From: Gavia stellata
Taxonomy: Eukaryota; Chordata; Aves; Gaviiformes; Gaviidae
NCBI RefSeq assembly: GCF_030936135.1
Contig: NC_082618.1
Span: 8,157,034 to 8,221,033, forward strand
Direction: 5' to 3'
DNA length: 64,000 nucleotides
Shown here: piece after piece, positions 23,501 to 35,500 of the stretch
Layout of the letters: the number at the start of each line of letters is the position of its first letter
Position numbering within the stretch: position 1 is the first letter of the stretch
Notes under the pieces: generated by a model
Database searches by the model: none
Seen by the model: the letters and a program-made list of their open reading frames with translations, nothing else
What the model was told of the DNA's origin: nothing
Position numbers and translations under genes: made by a program

Positions 23501-26500
23501 GCAGCAGGCTCCCAGAAGGATTGAGAGGAACTGGGACGTCTTTGATCTGGTACTGTCCCGCATATCTTCCCAGGGGTCTGTTCTTCTAATCCTACTTTAT
23601 GCTGTCAGTCCGTCTCTGTGTTACCTGAGTGCGGTGGGGCTATTGAATTCAGAGCAGCGGTCCCTGACCTTTTGGGACAGTAAATGCTCACAGCCATCAC
23701 ATTTATTATAAGACTCCTCTGCTTGGTAAAGTGCTGCTGATAGCTATTCCTGGCCGTGCATTAACACAGCCTCTGCAAATGCCAGGTAGTGCATTTGCAT
23801 CGTGGTATTGATCCATTCTGGCTGGTAAATTGGCCAGCACCCCGGAGGGCCCCTCGCTTGTGAGGGAGCTTGTGAATGATTAGGAAACTGCTCAGACAAA
23901 GCAAGTGAGGTTTATTAGCATTAGCACTAATGTAGCACTTTGGGCAAAGCAAAGGATGGGAGTACAAAGAACGCATTTCTTACAGACTTGCCTGCGGGGG
24001 TCCTGCAGGCTAGTGCCATGACACACGCCATGGGCTGTCTTCTGCTTTCCTTCCTCCTGAAGTTTGCATCTGCCTCCTGCGGGGCAAATGTGTAGCTGTT
24101 CCATGACAGATGGGCTTCTGAGAGCCAGTTTGACTCCCTCAACTCATCCAGGAGAGACCCACTGCCTGTCCCCCCATGTGCAGCTGACACCGGTGGGAGT
24201 CATTCGGTCGGTGCGTGGAGGTCTCTGGGCTGAGTGGTCCCAGGCGCTGCTGTGAGGTTGGGATGGAGCCGTCTGGGTAGTGGCACGCCAGTCTGCCTGG
24301 ATTGTAACTGAATAAGGTTGATTAACCCAGAAGATACCATCAGGATGCATAAAACTCAGTGTGGTGTGTTTTCCATACTGACACAACTGCCTGATTTGCT
24401 GGTGGTGGTGGGAACAATCCTCTCATGTGGCCATGACATCTGGCTACAGTCCTGTGTTAGGGTTTGTCAGGGTGACTCTGAAACCTGTTTCACAGACTTG
24501 TGCTGGTTTTGGAATGTCCTTTTTGCTATTGAAGACTCCCATCAATGTTTAGAGGGCCGAACATTTGCAGTCTTCAGCAGCATGGTGAAGTCTGAGCTCC
24601 AGATCGTGAGTGTTGATACCTGCAGACTTCACGTCCTGCTGGTATGTGATTCATTCCTGCTGGAGAAACAGGTTTGCTTGCTGAGGGTTGGATGTAAACT
24701 TCAGCAAATGGGGTCAGGAACAAGGTGACCTTTTTGATTCGTAGTAATGCCTGTGATTTCTCTGAAGGGCAAGAACAGCAAGATTAGCTTAATACTGGGA
24801 AACAGCTCTGTGCACTCCTGTTTTCTGGTGCTTATGGAGGTTTGGCTGGTATAATGCTAAGCTAGCAAGCTGTCCCCAGGGGCTGCGACATCCTTAAATT
24901 AATTGAGACTGCTGCCTTAAAGAGGAAATGTTCAAGGAGGCTGGTGACTTGGCTGCAGGGCTCAGGGAAAAGAGGAAGTTTTCCAGTTGGAGTTTCCCAG
25001 GTGGACAAGTCTGTGTCCTGTTCTTCTCTTGCAGGACCTGGCTGTTGTGGGGTCACAGGAATCCTCAGTGGTGAGGGAGGTGTCACTGCCCTCCCAGATC
25101 AAGAGGAGAGTTTCCTGAAGGTGACTTGGACTTGCTGCAGTTCACTGCATGCTGTCACCATGTCAGACCTTGTCAGACTTTCTGCTAGGGCTGTTCTAAA
25201 TATCAAGTAAATGTAGACCTTCAGATGAGGAGTTGGAGGAAAAGAGCAGGCTGAGGAAGTAGAGAAGGGGAAGCATTGCTCTCGTCTCATCTAGAGTTTT
25301 GCTAAGATTTTTTGGTGAGAACGGCTGTGTGGTCCTTGAAACTTTTGACACGCAGATTAAAGCTGCCACCTCCCAGGTTGATAGTCTGGTGTGTTCTTTT
25401 GTATCAGAGGCCTGAAGCTCATTTTGGGTAGAGTAACATCTCTTGCAGGAAAACCTCACAAATCTAAAGGAGGCTTGGTGTGCGTAGCGAAGGACTCGGC
25501 AGCAGTAGTGTTCAAACTCTGGTGTGCCTGCCTTGGCATCCAGGATTTGTAGTGTCTGGAAAATGTCTTCACAGCAAAATGAACCCATATGAATTTCCAA
25601 GTGCTGTGCTGCTGAGATCAGCTGACAGAGCAGTGAGACCAACGGTCTGTCATCTTTGAACTCTCTGTGGCTGATTTGAATGGTCCAGTATGCCGGTTAC
25701 TGGGCGAAACAGAGCTCAGTCTCCCCCAGCACAGGCTCTCACCATGATCTGATCTGACTTTTCTCCTTAGGTTGTTCACTCTGGAGCTAGGACAGCATCA
25801 TGGTGAGATGCCATGGGAGGTGAAGGACAGGGAGAAATGTGCATCCCATGGTGGGCTGTCTGTGCATTGCTCTTGGGACATATCTCTGCCTCATTTTCTC
25901 AGGTGGGATGCAGGATTACAACTACGTGTGGGCAAACTGCTTTGAGATCACGTTGGAGCTGTCCTGCTGCAAATATCCGCCAACCTCTGAGCTTCAGCAG
26001 GAATGGGAGAACAACCGGGAATCTCTCCTTGCTTTCATTGAGAAGGTAGTGCGGGCTGGGATGGGGTGCGGGGGCAGCAGCTGTGGAACCTGCGTGTCCA
26101 TGGTGGGCTGGAGCACCGTGTTCAGCTGCTCTTGTGGCTTTGTTTGCTGCGTGTGGTAATACAACTGCTGCAGTTGCTGTGCAGAGGTCGGTGACTACAA
26201 AGCTGCTGTGTATCTCTGTGGTTCTGCCACAGTTCCCGCATCCTCCATGACAGCAGAGCTCTGCTCAGAGGGGCCTTGTGGGCTTCAGTGTTAAACAGAG
26301 GGACCGACCAGTGCAGTTCTTACAAAGTAATGCCAAGTACCTGTATGGCCTCAGTGTCATGAACCTCCAGTGATGTTCAAAAGCACCAACGCTGCTGAGA
26401 GCTTGGCTTGCAGAGTCCTCTGCCAGGCTGTCTCCAGATGCCCACGTATGAGTTGAGTTGGTGCCAGTTTAGGCTGGGAAGGGAGGCAGCTGCATTTTGT

Positions 26501-29500
26501 CCCTCGGTATGGCCTGTAACCCTGCTGTGTTCACATTGTGTGCCCATGTCAATGAAATAGAGGATTTGTTAGGGAAGATCAGTTCTGAGATCTTGCTGCC
26601 TTCGCAGTGCATGCTGGAATTCCTGGCCTTGCTGTCTGGCCAAGCACTGTCTGAATCATGGGCACTTGTGTGTCTTTGCCTGGCAGCTGTCCTGCTCTGC
26701 TGCCTTTGGGGAGGAGCAGGGGGGTATTGCTGGCGGAGGACATGGTTCCCCTGATGTTTCCTGTCTTCAGCCAGGCTCTTGCATTGTTTTCCTCAGGTCC
26801 ACATTGGTGTGAAAGGCTTTGTCAGGGATGCAGTCACTGGAGCTGGCCTGGAGAACGCGACCATTGTTGTTGCCGGCATTGCTCACAACATCACAGCGGG
26901 CAAATATGGCGATTACCACCGACTGCTTGTGCCTGGGACCTACAACGTGACCGCAGTTGTAATGGGGTAATGCCTCTGTGGCAGCCTGCGTCCACACTGT
27001 TAGCTGCTTGTGTTCCTTCACTTGATTTTTTCCCCCAAAGCATCTTGTGTGTTTAAGGGGCTTGGCTGGAAGCTGCAGGAGTTAAGGACTCCAGCTTAGA
27101 GCTGCAGCTGTGTTTGTTCACCCCGTGCCCCGCTGCAGCAGGGTGCTGTTGGGTGCACAGTATTTCTGTCACCTTTGTTTGATTGCTTCTATCAACCTGC
27201 ATCTTACTTTCTGGGCAAAGGGAGAAAGTGGAATAGGGTCACCCCAGTAAGAGTTTGTGTTGTCTCAAGTCTGGGTGTAAATGTGTGGCTAGCCCTGTGA
27301 TACGCCTGTGGCTTCTCCCCAGTGAATCTGTAAACAGGAACTTGTGCCTCTGTGACACAGCAAGGACAGCAGCATAGTTGGGTCCAGTGGCAGTGGGATG
27401 AGTCCTATCAGCTTGTTTGCTGCTGAATATAGTCATTAACATCCCAGTGTGTTTGGGCTGGAAGAAGTAGGCTGGAGTGGTGAAGAAGCTGCAGGGAGTT
27501 TTGGCCTCTGTTCTGCAGACCCTCCTTGCTGAAGCCAGCTGTGTTTTTCACAGTTACACACCAGTGACCAGAGAGAACATCGAGGTGGAGGAGGGAGCTG
27601 CAACAGAAGTGGATTTCTCCTTGCAGCCAACTGTAATGCCACCAGCTCTTAACGTCACGCAGTTCATAGCAACGCCTGCTCCTGTCTCTACCATCACCCC
27701 CACCCCTGTGCAGGCAGGGGCTCCAAGCCCAACCTCTCTCCATCAACCCATCCAACCTGTGGACTTCCGCCACCATCACTTTTCAGACATGGAGATCTTT
27801 CTGCGGCGGTATGCCAACGAGTACCCCAACATAACCCGACTCTACTCTGTGGGCAAGTCGGTGGAGCTGCGGGAGCTCTATGTAATGGAGATCTCAGACA
27901 ACCCTGGCATCCATGAAGCAGGTAATGTGGGAAATCCTTTCTAGCGAGGCACAAATGCAAGTGATAGACCCATTGCACTGGGAGACTGTGGGCAGAGCAA
28001 AAAGGAGTGTAGAGCTGGCACCTGTCTGGAGAGAGACTGAGCTGCTCCTTGCAGTATCCTTTCTAAAAAGACCAGGTGCAGTGGGTGGCACTAGTGTGTT
28101 AAAGAGCATTGCTGGGGACATCTACACTGGTCATGGAGCTCTGGGGACAGAAGGACCAAGGGGCTTCCCTGAAACAATGTTCGTCCTTTTTGGTGTTGTG
28201 GGAAGAGAAAGGTAAATGTTAGGTAAACGCCCTCCAGCCCTGCAGAAAGGCTTGAGAGTGCAATGCTCAGGGTGGCGAGGTGTCTCCAGGCTTTAATGTA
28301 GTGGTTATAATTGTCTCTTTGGTGTGACCATGTCTATGCAGGTGAGCCGGAGTTCAAGTACATCGGTAACATGCATGGAAATGAAGTTGTGGGGCGAGAG
28401 CTTCTCCTGAACCTCATTGAGTACCTCTGCAAGAACTTCGGCACAGATCCTGAAGTGACTGACCTGGTCCGGAGCACACGGATCCACATCATGCCGTCCA
28501 TGAACCCTGATGGCTATGAGAAGTCCCAGGAAGGTAGTGCTGTCTGTGCTGAAACGTCTGTGGGGTTTCTAGCTCTGAGAGCAAAGCTTTGGGTTCGTGG
28601 TACCTCTCTGAGAAATCTGGAAGCCTTGCTGGAGCAGAAGTGCTCTCAGCACAGGGAGGCTGGGAAGGGACTTGGGGCGTGCCGTGGGATGAGTAGGCGG
28701 ACCCCGCACTGCAGGATGTGGGCAGTCGACTGATGCTTGAAGCTGTTGGAGAGAGCTCTTATGCTTCAGCAGTGCTATATGCTTCCCCTGTTTGGGTCCC
28801 CTTATGGTTTGTGGCTATCCCAAGGCTTATTTTAAAAAAAAAAAAAGACATTCCTTTGACACAGCTCATACTTGCTGTGCTTTGGTCCATGCTCTTAGTA
28901 ACATGTGATGTAGGAGCCAGGCTGTCTGTAGAGCACTTGTCCAAGGATAATATAGACTTTTATCATTATGTTGAAATTGGCAAAAACATCCTTTCAGGGA
29001 AGTCCTTAAAACTGCATGGCTCTTGCAGATTGGCAGAACAACGTCTGTCCAGAACTATTTTCTGGAAGCAGAGCTCTGCTTGGGTTTAACAAAGAACTTG
29101 TCCGGCTGGTTTGAGAAGGTGAGCTCTGAGGTTTCTGCGGTTGTGACATCCGGCTGCTGGGATTGTTCATGGTTCGCTGCCTTTCTGCTAGCTGTGGTCT
29201 GGCTGGCACTGAGAGCCTGTGCAATCACCCGCTGAAAGGGCCCCTGGACACCTCTGCACAGAGTGGACCTGTTGCTGAAAGAGTGTGGGTGTCCCCTCAT
29301 TCTGGGATGTAGGAAGCCAGCACTGTTGTGCTCTCTGCTGCTGTCCATTAATTGATAGTTGTAAGCTCTGTGGTAAGAGGATGAAGCCTCTGCACTGAAG
29401 TGGGAACTTGCACAGGGCGCAAGCTTGATCTTGTGTTTAATTTTCAGGAGACAGAGGAGGTACTGTTGGCAGAAACAACAGCAACAACTATGACCTGAAC

Positions 29501-32500
29501 CGGAACTTCCCAGATCAGTTCTTCCATGTGGCAGACCCTCTGCAGCCAGAAACTCTCGCTGTCATGACCTGGTTAAAGACTTACCCGTTTGTGCTCTCGG
29601 CAAACCTGCACGGAGGTATGGCAGCCAAACCGCGCTTCTTCCTCTGTGCTGAGGTTTGAGGGATGGGAGTTTGCAGGGATATCTCCACAGTGTTCTAGGT
29701 GTGAACTGAGGAGCTCCCGCAGAGAGCTCTCTGCCCTTGGCCTTGCTGTGAAATGGCAGGAGTGAAGGCAGCCAGCTTCCTGCAACAGGCTGTTTGCAAA
29801 GGGCCTACACAAAGAGTAAATCAACCCTTTTGTTCGTGCTGCTGGAAGATGGATCAGAAGCTGGAAACAGAGGGTGAAGACCATGTCCGCAGGCATACTT
29901 GTAGGGAGTTGAAGAGGCTGCAGGGAGGATCACAACCACTTCTCTGAAGGGAGCAGATGCATTGGGCAGTAGCTAGCACGCTGCCCGCTGTGAGATGGGG
30001 TGGACTCTCTTGTCAGCAGTTGCTCAGCAGCTGGGTCTGGGAATGTGATAAAGTGCTGTGGCTGTTAAAGGCTTCATAGTATTTATAAAGTGAAGGGAAC
30101 AAGATGTAATCCTGAGGGTTCCCTGCCTTGAATTGCATGGCAGAACTATGAAATTTGCTGTAATTTAATTATGTTTTTGGAATGATCTAAATTAAGTGTC
30201 TATATTACAGCTTATTCCCTAGACAGTTTGTCTGCTGGCTTGTAGCTGTGGTAACTTGCAGGTGGTTGCTTTGTGCTAGCATATTTAATTTTGTAGTGCA
30301 GAAGTACCGTGTGTGGGTACAAGGGAGCTGGCAGTTCTCCAGCAGCGGTGGTGTCTAGGGTTCCACGGTGCTATTGGTACAACTTGCTTAGGGAAGGCTT
30401 CAGTAAGCCAAAGATTTTATAATCTGACAGTGCTTGCAATAAACTCCGGAAGGCTGAAAAACTATAGCAGTTGGGCCAAGGGCACTATGCATGTTCTAGG
30501 AAATTCCTCCCCTTGCTTTCTGTTCTCTGAAAGCGATTATTACGAGGTTGTTCTCATCCCTCCTGCATGTAAGAGCCAAACCCTTGATGTGTGGTGGCTT
30601 GGGTTCACCTTCCCAGCTGGGTGTGGTCTTACCTATTCCTGTGCTTTTGTTGTCTCTTCTAGCCATGGGCTTAATGCTTTGTTTAATGCCAAGTCTTGGG
30701 AAACAGAAGACTTGGCACACTTTGGAGAAAAAGAAAAACTTCCCCTATTAGGCTGAGGGATCACTTGGAAAGCGTGCAAGTACAAGTCAAAGCTTGTCTC
30801 CCCTGCAGGTTCTCTGGTGGTTAATTACCCCTTTGATGATGATGAACAAGGAATAGCCATATACAGTAAATCCCCAGACGATGCTGTGTTTCAGCAGCTG
30901 GCGCTTTCCTACTCCAAGGTAAAGCTCTAACGGGAAAACAGGCACATCCTGCTGGGTTAACTCCTGATGCTGTGGGGAACCTCCTGAGCGGCTGGTAGAG
31001 GAGGGCGCAGGTGCTGTGGGTGCCTGGTGTTGCAGGCGCAGCAGAAGGGTCCTGTGGGAGGCTCTGGTTCCATGAGTGGATGCCCAGCACGTTCTGCCTG
31101 CAGGCCCTGTAGGAAGAGCGCTCTGTGCAGGCACAGGGACCATACGCACTGAAGGGTGGTGGAAAATGCTGCAAACACGGGCCGGGAGGAGAGCAAGGAT
31201 GTCTGTGTGTTGGGGTTGGGTGTGGGTGCAGTCTGTTTGTGCTGCAGCCATACAAACACAGGCCCGCGTGAACCTCTGTGTTTGGTAACCTGAAGTGTGT
31301 GACTAATGTTAGAGCAAAAATGCCAGTGGCTGTAGAGTGCGGAGACTCAGCTTCACATGTCGCATCTTGTTTTTTAGGAAAATACAAAGATGTATCAGGG
31401 AAGCCCTTGTAAGGATATGTACCCCACCGAGTACTTCCCGCATGGCATCACTAACGGAGCTCAGTGGTACAATGTTCCAGGTAAAGTAGACCTTAAATCT
31501 CTTGCACTGTTTGTCTCCAAGTTAATGCACGTGCAGCTGAAAGAATTTAGTCTGATCGGTCACAAACTCTGCATTGGTCAGCCCAGATTACTGGGACTCG
31601 GGTTTCTTTTATAACTTCTTAAATAAGGTACCCAGGTAAAGTTATACCTGAGGGAAGGAATTTACAGTGTAGTTTTTCTGGCTATTAGCAAAATAGTTTC
31701 ATAAAATTTTACAGCAGTATATTAGCATGAAAGGTATTTACAAGAAGGATGGTTATTTGTCTGCTGTTTTGGCATCCCTTTGAAGCTTGAATCTTGCCCT
31801 GTGTAAAAGCCTTCTCAGCTATAGCCTCTTTATAGCCTCTTCAGATATAAAATGTGTGCTGTAGTTTGTACTTAATCTTTCTCTACTATCCGATATATTT
31901 ATTTTTTCTGACCTGTAGTACAGTTGCCTTCAGGAGACTTTGTCAAAATGTTTTTTACATTCCTGTTGTAGGTGGGATGCAAGACTGGAATTACTTACAT
32001 ACAAACTGCTTTGAAGTGACCATTGAGTTGGGCTGCGTGAAATACCCAAAAGCTGAGGAGCTGCCAAAGTACTGGGAGCAGAACCGTCGATCTCTCCTCC
32101 AGTTCATGAAACAGGTGAGACACTTTGTTCCCAAGCAATTGTGTGAGCTCCCTCTTTGCATTAGATGTGCCAGGATGAACAGGCTAATATGTGGGCTGAA
32201 GCAAGTGGTGCTTCCTGGCCAGACTGGGTACCTGCTCCAGAGAAATCATCTCCATCAGAACATGTCTTGACTCTTCCTCTCCCCTCCTTCTCAACATACC
32301 AAAAATCTGTACGGAAACAGCAGCCAGGTGATGCAGGTGTGGGCTTTTTATTTAGCACTACCTTGGTTTTCCCTAGGCTGGAGTGGCGTTTGTGTGCTGT
32401 TCCCATCTGAGTCAGGGCTGGTGGTAGTGCTGCACACCTGGGGCATGCAAACAAAGGTGTGGAGCAAAGAGTGCTGTGGTGGCAGCCTGAGCCAAATAAT

Positions 32501-35500
32501 TGCTCATTGTATTCATCAGGTGATCTTTGTCCACTCCAGCAGCTGGCGAGTCTAACCCGAACCCTTTTGGAACATCTCGCTCCTCTGGGAATGCTGAACC
32601 TCCTGGGCTGGGAGCTGGTGGGATCTGGGTGTCAGTGATCCCACAGCGATGTGTGGGGTGGGAGGCAGAGCGAGGGCTGGCACTCAGCAGGGCTCTGGGT
32701 CTGTGCTTAGGTTCACCGCGGCGTCTGGGGATTTGTGCTGGATGCTATGGACAGAAGGGGCATTCTCAACGCCACCATCAGCGTTGCCGGCATCAACCAC
32801 CCAGTGACCACCTACAAGGATGGAGACTACTGGCGCCTCTTGGTCCAGGGGACATACAAAATCACAGCATCTGCCCGAGGGTGAGTGAGCCATGGCACAA
32901 GGAGCAAACAGCTGCGTGACTGACTTCCTAGTCAGGAGTAGTCCCATTGCCTCTGCCTACAGCAGATGTAGGCATGGCTGTTTCTCCTGCCCTCTGGCCT
33001 GTACAGATTTAGCAATGTGATGCTACCCTGATGTCAAAGACTGCTCACCTGGTGTCAATGTATAATCCAAATCTTCCCTTGTTTAGAGGTGGTGTGGGGA
33101 AGGAGTTGATAACTTAGTGTCTTTAGGGGAAATTCTCTGGCAGGCAGCTGCCCGCAGAAAGGACTTCATCACTTCAACCGCTGCCAAAACCTTTGGGTTA
33201 AAGCAACCTGACTTGTTGTCCTGCCAGTCTGCCATGTTACTCTGCAACACCTGAGCCAAAAGCAGCACAGCTCGTGCTGGGTGCTGAGCTGCTCCCTGTC
33301 CTCCTGCCATTCCCATGTCCCTTTAAAGTGTTCTTGCTCTTTGGTTTTATGCTTCTCACTTTTGGCTGGGGAGCAGTAGCAGTCCCATGTGAGTGTCTAG
33401 TCAGGAAGGGGGGTGGCTTGTTGTGTGAGGCCTGGAACCCCTGACGTTTCTTGTGCCTTCTCTTCTCTGGGTAGGTATGATCCAGTCACTAAGACAGTGG
33501 CAGTTGGCAGCAAAGGTGGGGTGCAAGTCAACTTCACTCTTTCACGGACAGACATCAAAGTGGACGAGGGGAAGGTGCCAGTCTTGAACACCCCAGACAC
33601 CAGCGACCCCAACGAGAAGGAGTTTGAGACCCTAATCAAAGATCTGTCTGCTGAGAATGGCCTGGAGCGCCTCCTGCTTACCTCCTCGGGGGATGTCTCT
33701 CCTTATCGATATCGCCCTTACAAGGACCTCTCTGAGTTCCTCCGAGGCCTCTATCTGAACTACCCGCACATCACAAATCTCACCAGGTGAAAACTCAAAG
33801 CAGCAGTGCTCAGCTCCTCCCTGAGCAGCAGCCTGTGGAAGGGAAGTAGTGAAATGATGAGCTGTGAACATAGTACAGAGATGGGGAACTTGTCCCTCCC
33901 CTTCCCTGTGGTCCCTGAGTTCGAGGGAGCCCCACGCCTAAGGGCATGGTGGCAGAGCACTGGCTGCAGGGACTTGCAGATGCATTCGTGTGCTTTTTCC
34001 TGAGACATCATTTTACTGACTTAAACCTGGGGTGCTGTCGGTTCCCCAGGGGTGCCTGGGACTGGTGATATTCCCAGTATTGATATCCCATGCTTCTGCA
34101 AATAGCTCGGTTCCACGCTCTCTATTTCCTCTGTTTTCCAAAGCCTTTCTAACATCCACCCTGCCAAAGAGTCCCCAGCAAAAGTAATCAAATTTGACTT
34201 ACAAATATCAAATGGCCTTTTTTGTTTGTCTGCCTTCAGATTTTAATTCAATAGTGCGAGACCTGTTTGAGTTAGCTTGCCCTGAGCCAAGGTCTCTGCC
34301 CTCCTGCAGGAGACCAGCTGTCTGCAGTCCTCTGCTTTCCTTTGTGACTTGTAGCAGTTACCCTCTGTCAGCTCTAAAAAGCACAAATCTCTTTGTCCCA
34401 GGACCTCATTTGCTTGTTGTTACCAGGCACAACATGCTCATGTGCTATCCCCGCTGGTGCCAAGGCTGCTTTTCTGATCTGTAGCCTCTATTGTCCGTGC
34501 AGTTGCATCAGCCCCGATTGCGTTCCCTGCTTTGCTTGCCCTCAGTTTGCTAACTTAATGGCATGACTGTAGCAAGAACTTACGCATTACTGGAAATAGG
34601 CCTGCTTTTGTCCTCTAAACCAGGTGCTTTGTAAATTAGTTTGATGTCCAGATGTATCCCTATCTAAGGAAAAAACCGACAACCAAACAAAACCCACAAC
34701 ATTGGAGGCACAGAGGCATTTAGCAGTTCCACATTTATAGTGATGTTATAGGCTATATAGAGGTATATGGTGCATTGGGCATCCTGTACATCTGGACCTG
34801 GATACATTCTTAAACAGATGCTTGTGTTCAAACTGATGTTCATAGTGAATTTGGTCCAGTGCTGCTGCAGATCTCTCATGATGTGGTTGTGTTTTGTGCG
34901 TCACGTGTCTTTGCAGCCTCCTCCTGGAGGCAGGCAGCAGTTCCTTTCCATGCTGGGGTTTCTCCATAAGGCCAGGCTAGGCGTGCGGCTCTCTTCCTGA
35001 GCTGACGCTCTGGTTTCTCATCTCTTGGCAGTTTGGGTCAGAGCGTCGAGTTCCGTCAGATCTGGTCCCTTGAAATTTCCAACAAGCCCAACCAGTCCGA
35101 ACCTGAGGAGCCAAAGATCCGCTTTGTTGCTGGTATTCATGGAAATGCTCCCGTTGGTACAGAGCTGCTCCTGGCACTGGCAGAATTTCTTTGCATGAAC
35201 TACAAGAAGAATGCTGCTGTTACAAAGGTAACCAACGCGAGGTACCATCTTGGAGCCCTCTAGTTGTATCCTGAGAAGACAGTGCTCACTGCAAGACTTG
35301 TCTTGTTAACAGTGGCTTGTGGGTTGCAGCAATCCCACACATAATGGGGAGGTGGTGTGAAATCCAAGGGGCCAGTGGGAACCTCTGACTGCTGATACCA
35401 GTATAAGCAGCAGTTCCTAGGATGAGATCCAGACAAATGACATGTACAGAGAATGAACCCTACTAATTGCGCTTTATGTACTGTTTCTCGTCCTTTTGTT

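Larger units (their letters stand above)
14518..26966 (+). other. CPD: CPD domain I (exons 1-4): active carboxypeptidase unit and start of its C-terminal beta-sandwich
   Basis: Exon 1 encodes the signal peptide (hydrophobic core [14 protein letters not shown]) and the first half of the catalytic fold. Zinc ligands are His122 and Glu125 in NMHGDEP, with the third, His236, in SGNLHGGS at the start of exon 2. Substrate-binding Asn197-Arg198 sit in [10 protein letters not shown]. The general base Glu329 lies in [11 protein letters not shown] in exon 3. Exon 4 starts the transthyretin-like domain (VHIGVKGFV). Every catalytic residue expected of the N/E (M14B) family is present, so the domain should be active. 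Exon 1 carries a Gly-rich insert ([13 protein letters not shown]) before RGRDLNR. Confidence 0.9.

Noticed and set aside
23655-23690. cagcggtccctgaccttttg as a hAT-type terminal inverted repeat
   Set aside because: It resembles Charlie-type ends, but I could not find the partner inverted end or any internal hAT sequence nearby.
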